DNA of 64,000 nt from Bosea sp. Tri-49 (lineage in GTDB: Bacteria > Pseudomonadota > Alphaproteobacteria > Rhizobiales > Beijerinckiaceae). The stretch is taken from NCBI RefSeq assembly GCF_003952665.1, contig NZ_CP017946.1, forward strand, positions 3,771,001 to 3,835,000, given 5' to 3'. The stretch's first letter is position 1. Each line of letters opens with the position of its first letter. The position numbers and the translations under genes are program-made. Shown piece by piece: positions 61,401 to 64,000 of the stretch. The notes beneath the pieces are model-generated. The model did no database searches. It had not been told where the DNA came from and saw nothing but the letters and a program-made list of their open reading frames with translations.

Positions 61401-64000
61401 GGCCACGCTCGACGACTACTACAGCTCGGGCCTCGAGCAGATCGTCCTCGCCGACGGCACGGTCTGGACCAAGGCCGATCTGCGCCTGATGCTGCTCGCC
61501 CAAGCCTCGACGGCAGGCGACGACACCATCGCCGGCTTCGACGTCGCCGACGTCATCACGGCCGGCGCCGGCAACGACACCGTCAATGCAGGCGCTGGCA
61601 ACGACAGCATCACCGGCGGGCTCGGCAACGACACGCTGACCGGCGGCGGCGGAGCCGACACCTATGTGTACGCCCGCGGCGACGGCCACGATGTCATCAT
61701 CGACGCCGCCTCCTACAACAACGAGGTCGACAAGCTCGTCCTCACCGGGGTCGACCCGGGCGCGGTCACGCTTCAGCGCAACGGCAATGACCTCACCCTG
61801 GTGATCGCCGAGAGCGAGCCAGGGGCAGGCGATGGCGGCTCGATCCTGATCAAGGCCACGCTCGACGACTACTACAGCTCGGGCCTCGAGCAGATCGTCC
61901 TCGCCGACGGCACGGTCTGGACCAAGGCCGATCTGCGCCTGATGCTGCTCGCCCAAGCCTCGACGGCAGGCGACGACACCATCGCCGGCTTCGACGTCGC
62001 CGACGTCATCACGGCCGGCGCCGGCAACGACACCGTCAATGCAGGCGCTGGCAACGACAGCATCACCGGCGGGCTCGGCAACGACACGCTGACCGGCGGC
62101 GGCGGAGCCGACACCTATGTGTACGCCCGCGGCGACGGCCACGATGTCATCGTCGAAACCGGGTTCTTAGAAGGGGTAGCCGACACGCTGGTGCTGACGG
62201 GGGTGGCGTCAACGGCGGTCACCGTCGAACGCTTTGGCAGTGACGTGACCCTGGTGATTGCCGAAAGCGCTCCAGGCGCTGGCGATGGCGGACGTATCAA
62301 GCTGAAGGAGCAGTACCAATCGCTCTATGATCGTGGCGTTGAGACCGTGACGTTCTCGGATGGCGTTAGTTGGACGAAAGCCGATATCGCGAACATCATT
62401 GCCGAACAGATTGGCTCCAGCGGCGTCACGCATCCTGGAACGACTGGCGACGATACGATCTCCGGCACGTCCGGTAACGACACGTTCGATGGCTATGGTG
62501 GAAACGACACGCTGACTGGCGGTGTCGGCTCGGACACCTACCGGTTCGGTGTTGGCTCGGGCAACGACTTGATCATCGAGACCTCCAGCGCAGCCGACAC
62601 GGATCGGATCGAGCTTCTAGGCCTCAACCCGGACGATGTCGTGCTCAGCCGCAGCGGCAATCACCTCTTCGTCGTCATCAAGGCGACCGGTGAAACCCTG
62701 AAGGTTCAGGACCACTTCTACGTCGCCAGCTACGGCATCGATCAGATCGTCTTCGCCAACGGCACGACGCTGGATCGCGCAGCAATCCAGCAGGCTGCCT
62801 GGATCAGGGGCGATGGCGGCGACAATGCGCTTACTGGCTCGGCAGCGAACGATACGCTCGACGGCGGCGCCGGGAACGATACGCTGACTGGAGGCACCGG
62901 CTCAGACACCTATCGCTTTGGTGTTGGTTCCGGCAACGACGTGATCATCGAGACCTCCAGCGCGGCCGACACGGATCGGATCAATCTGCTCGGGCTCAAC
63001 CCGGACGATGTCGTGCTCAACCGCAGCGGCAATCACCTCTTCGTCACCATCAAGGCGACCGGTGAAACCCTGAAGGTCCAGGACCACTTCTACACGACCA
63101 GTTACGGCATCGATCAGATCGTCTTCGCCAACGGCACGACGCTGGACCGGGTCGCGATCCAGCAGGCTGCCTGGATCAGAGGCGATGGCGGCGACAATTC
63201 GCTCACTGGCTCGGCAGCGAACGATACGCTCGACGGCGGCGCCGGGAACGACACATTGAACGGCGGCACCGGCTCGGACACCTACCGGTTTGGTGCTGGG
63301 TCCGGCAACGACGTGGTCATCGAGACCTCGAGCGCAGCCGACACGGACCGGATCGAGCTTCTGGGCCTCAATCCGGATGACGTGGTGCTGAGCCGCAGCG
63401 GCAATCACCTCTTCGTCGTCATCAAGGCGACCGGTGAAACCCTGAAGGTCCAAGATCATTTCTACACAACCAGCTACGGCATCGATCAGATTGTCTTCGC
63501 CAACGGCACGAGCCTGGATCGGGCCGCGATCCAGCAGGCAGCCTGGATCAGGGGTGATGCTGGCGACAACACGCTCACTGGAACGTCTGGAAACGATGTT
63601 TTCGAAGGAGGTGGAGGCAATGACCGCTTCAACTCCGGAGCAGGTAACGACACCTATATCTATCGCTCGGGTGACGGCAGCGATGTGATCAACGAGGAGT
63701 CGGGGTCGACCACGGAAGTCGATGTCCTGAAGTTCGCTAATCTCAATGCCTCTGATCTGACACTCGCGCGGGCTGGCCAGCACCTCGTCGTCACGGTGAA
63801 CAGCACAGGCCAGACCATCACGGTCGACGAGCATTTCTACTCGCAGACGGCCAATTGGGGCGTCGAGCGCTTCGAATTCGCCGACGGTACCAGTTGGAAT
63901 CTCTCCGAGATCAACAGTCGGGCCTGGTTCAAAGGCACGGTCGGAAACGACACTCTGTCAGGCTCGTCGTGGAATGACACCTTCCATGGCGGCATGGGTG
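58432..64000 (+). CDS. giant RTX-type protein with N-terminal His/Cys (papain-like?) domain, 3' end outside window
   Basis: At least 1856 codons, with no stop up to the window end. The ATG at 58432 follows AAGGA. Residues 1-150 form a separate domain with H25 (PLGHAWIEI), SYGYYP at 40-45 and C106 (NHSCVDFV), a His-before-Cys order seen in permuted papain-like (NlpC/P60-LRAT type) enzymes. Residues 152-315 are a Pro/Asn/Glu then Pro/Gly/Asn spacer. Residues 320-450 hold [19 protein letters not shown] and DTNQDGVIN calcium-binding motifs. After a helical region, RTX blocks [16 protein letters not shown] with HCBP-related beta segments repeat to the end. The N-terminal domain is AT-rich, the rest GC-rich. 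It is probably exported by type I secretion; the export signal lies beyond the window. Confidence 0.85.
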   Translation, partial: MAKLTVKIVGAGRVDVFGHTSPLGHAWIEITGNDGITRSYGYYPRNDGAERIRGPGEVRQTDRGSYNSVDYSKTIDLTSSQLNTIQNYVDGISANPGTYNALNHSCVDFVFNGMDTLDPRASNYDGALFPNADSNRGYLDRALDRIQANAQPNPNPEPNPNPEPNPNPEPNPNPEPNPNPEPNPNPEPNPNPEPNPNPEPNPNPEPNPNPEPNPNPEPNPNPEPNPNPEPNPNPEPNPGPNPGPNPGPNPGPNPGPNPGPNPGPNPGPNPSPNPGPNPGPNPGPNPGPNPGPNPGPNPGPNPGPNPGPNPGPWPPKVPTPPVDPLVLDLDGDGIELISVGASSTHFDFDGDGFSERVGWVAPDDGFLVLDRDASGSINSASELFGNELVDGYTKLRELDTNQDGVINSADEQFAQLQIWRDLNGNGTSEAGELVSLSSLGIVTIGLERTPHGRPIAGNEVAFTGSFARGDGSVGATGAVFFQADRTLTRWNPPEGFVLDPDTAVLPLLKGYGTLPDLNYAMTLDSNLKQMVQEFTLGVGSMDRAQMSSAFMALMYRWAGVEGVAPGSRGPNVDAVHLAFLDKFFGSPIVRPASNGSPGIPNARFGQEIESSFAEVFGALLVRFLSSVPISMLQLGADWDNLLDLPFLSLRHLKYEAGSDGFQGQAKFVIFEALHNIPAQPQAAIDYIDEVIFILSGLTLEFYSGDRARFVEDVRLNLLDLTDKGLATLAVDLASNGSALTKGTVAGEAIVGTTKADIIIGFQGNDTLTGGGGADTYVYARGDGHDVIIDAASFNNEVDKLVLAGVDPSAVTLQRNGNDLTLVIAESAPGAGDGGSILIKATLDDYYSSGLEQIVLADGTVWTKADLRLMLLAQASTAGDDTIAGFDVADVITAGAGNDTVNAGAGNDRITGGLGNDTLTGGGGADTYVYARGDGHDVIIDAASYNNEVDKLVLTGVDPGAVTLQRNGNDLTLVIAESEPGAGDGGSILIKATLDDYYSSGLEQIVLADGTVWTKADLRLMLLAQASTAGDDTIAGFDVADVITAGAGNDTVNAGAGNDSITGGLGNDTLTGGGGADTYVYARGDGHDVIIDAASYNNEVDKLVLTGVDPGAVTLQRNGNDLTLVIAESEPGAGDGGSILIKATLDDYYSSGLEQIVLADGTVWTKADLRLMLLAQASTAGDDTIAGFDVADVITAGAGNDTVNAGAGNDSITGGLGNDTLTGGGGADTYVYARGDGHDVIVETGFLEGVADTLVLTGVASTAVTVERFGSDVTLVIAESAPGAGDGGRIKLKEQYQSLYDRGVETVTFSDGVSWTKADIANIIAEQIGSSGVTHPGTTGDDTISGTSGNDTFDGYGGNDTLTGGVGSDTYRFGVGSGNDLIIETSSAADTDRIELLGLNPDDVVLSRSGNHLFVVIKATGETLKVQDHFYVASYGIDQIVFANGTTLDRAAIQQAAWIRGDGGDNALTGSAANDTLDGGAGNDTLTGGTGSDTYRFGVGSGNDVIIETSSAADTDRINLLGLNPDDVVLNRSGNHLFVTIKATGETLKVQDHFYTTSYGIDQIVFANGTTLDRVAIQQAAWIRGDGGDNSLTGSAANDTLDGGAGNDTLNGGTGSDTYRFGAGSGNDVVIETSSAADTDRIELLGLNPDDVVLSRSGNHLFVVIKATGETLKVQDHFYTTSYGIDQIVFANGTSLDRAAIQQAAWIRGDAGDNTLTGTSGNDVFEGGGGNDRFNSGAGNDTYIYRSGDGSDVINEESGSTTEVDVLKFANLNASDLTLARAGQHLVVTVNSTGQTITVDEHFYSQTANWGVERFEFADGTSWNLSEINSRAWFKGTVGNDTLSGSSWNDTFHGGMG
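58885..59376 (+). repeat. proline-rich spacer repeats inside the RTX gene
   Basis: Two successive microrepeats: about 14 copies of an 18-bp unit (Pro-Glu-Pro-Asn-Pro-Asn) up to about 59142, then about 9 copies of a 24-bp unit (Pro-Gly-Pro-Asn twice) to about 59370. Together they encode about 164 residues of extended, probably rigid spacer. Copies vary only at a few wobble bases. Confidence 0.85.
60721..62152 (+). repeat. 453-bp tandem repeat, three full copies plus a partial, in the RTX gene
   Basis: AACGACACGCTGACC recurs at 60721, 61174, 61627 and 62080, exactly 453 bp (151 codons) apart. Each unit codes one RTX block plus one HCBP-related beta segment. Copies two and three are nearly identical at synonymous sites; copy one differs at several bases. 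Confidence 0.85.
62503..63618 (+). repeat. 372-bp tandem repeat, three copies, in the RTX gene
   Basis: A second, different unit of 124 codons recurs at 62503, 62875 and 63247 (marks AACGACACG.., then SDTYRFG and [11 protein letters not shown]). Copies are similar but less identical than the 453-bp family, suggesting an older expansion. A diverged further unit follows to the window end. Confidence 0.8.

Noticed and set aside
60604..62142. 512-codon minus-strand frame opposite the second RTX gene
   Set aside because: It repeats with the same 453-bp period and is the antisense of RTX blocks; the plus-strand frame is continuous and has calcium-binding motifs.
40693..63618. Possible CRISPR arrays in the regularly repeated regions
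   Set aside because: The repeats are long, in frame and without unique spacers; they are coding RTX units.

Overview
The window is high-GC DNA dense with ABC and tripartite tricarboxylate (TTT) transporters, LysR/GntR/IclR regulators and aromatic or CoA-linked catabolism. This fits a free-living alphaproteobacterium, probably Hyphomicrobiales (Bosea- or Methylobacterium-like). That placement is inferred from gene content and composition; no rRNA or marker gene is present. No tRNA, rRNA, CRISPR array or intact insertion sequence was seen.

Layout. (1) 1-8029: a minus-strand operon of gentisate 1,2-dioxygenase-like enzyme, FAH-family hydrolase, complete LIV-type ABC transporter and an alpha/beta hydrolase cut by the window edge, with a divergent GntR regulator and an operator-like dyad between them. 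(2) 8258-10969: HxlR regulator, divergent acyl-CoA dehydrogenase, small membrane protein. (3) 11442-14793: TonB-dependent receptor and FecB-like binding protein for iron or another metal chelate. (4) 15104-23915: two divergent units for peptide or D-amino-acid use (DppABC-like transporter without ATPases, two FAD oxidases, a Rid protein, a beta-lactamase-fold hydrolase, a LysR regulator), separated by a perfect 22-bp inverted repeat. (5) 24230-40016: an unusual protease/NTPase island. The minus arm holds a subtilase, a PAP2/vanadium-haloperoxidase-like enzyme and a winged-helix/TPR regulator. The plus arm holds a small protein, a muramidase/YkuD-like/peptidoglycan-binding fusion, a membrane-anchored protein, a small linker protein, a trypsin-like protease, a membrane nSTAND1-type NTPase and a second subtilase. 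(6) 40693-46401: a 1902-residue RTX-type protein with near-identical 735-bp tandem repeats. (7) 47146-55200: a TTT transporter with CoA-transferase and citryl-CoA-lyase-like genes, controlled by a divergent IclR regulator with a clear palindromic operator. (8) 55201-58364: gene-poor then AT-rich DNA with several small unknown genes. (9) 58432 to the window end: an open reading frame of at least 1856 codons for a second RTX protein. It has an N-terminal His/Cys domain, a proline-rich spacer, a Ca-binding domain and two families of tandem repeats.

Most interesting are the protease/STAND island, whose linked proteases, NTPase and wall-active enzyme look like an NTP-controlled conflict or suicide system, and the 3'-truncated RTX protein, whose AT-rich N-terminal domain and two small AT-rich neighbours look like an exchangeable toxin module with candidate immunity genes. 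Both functions are inferences from domain content and synteny.
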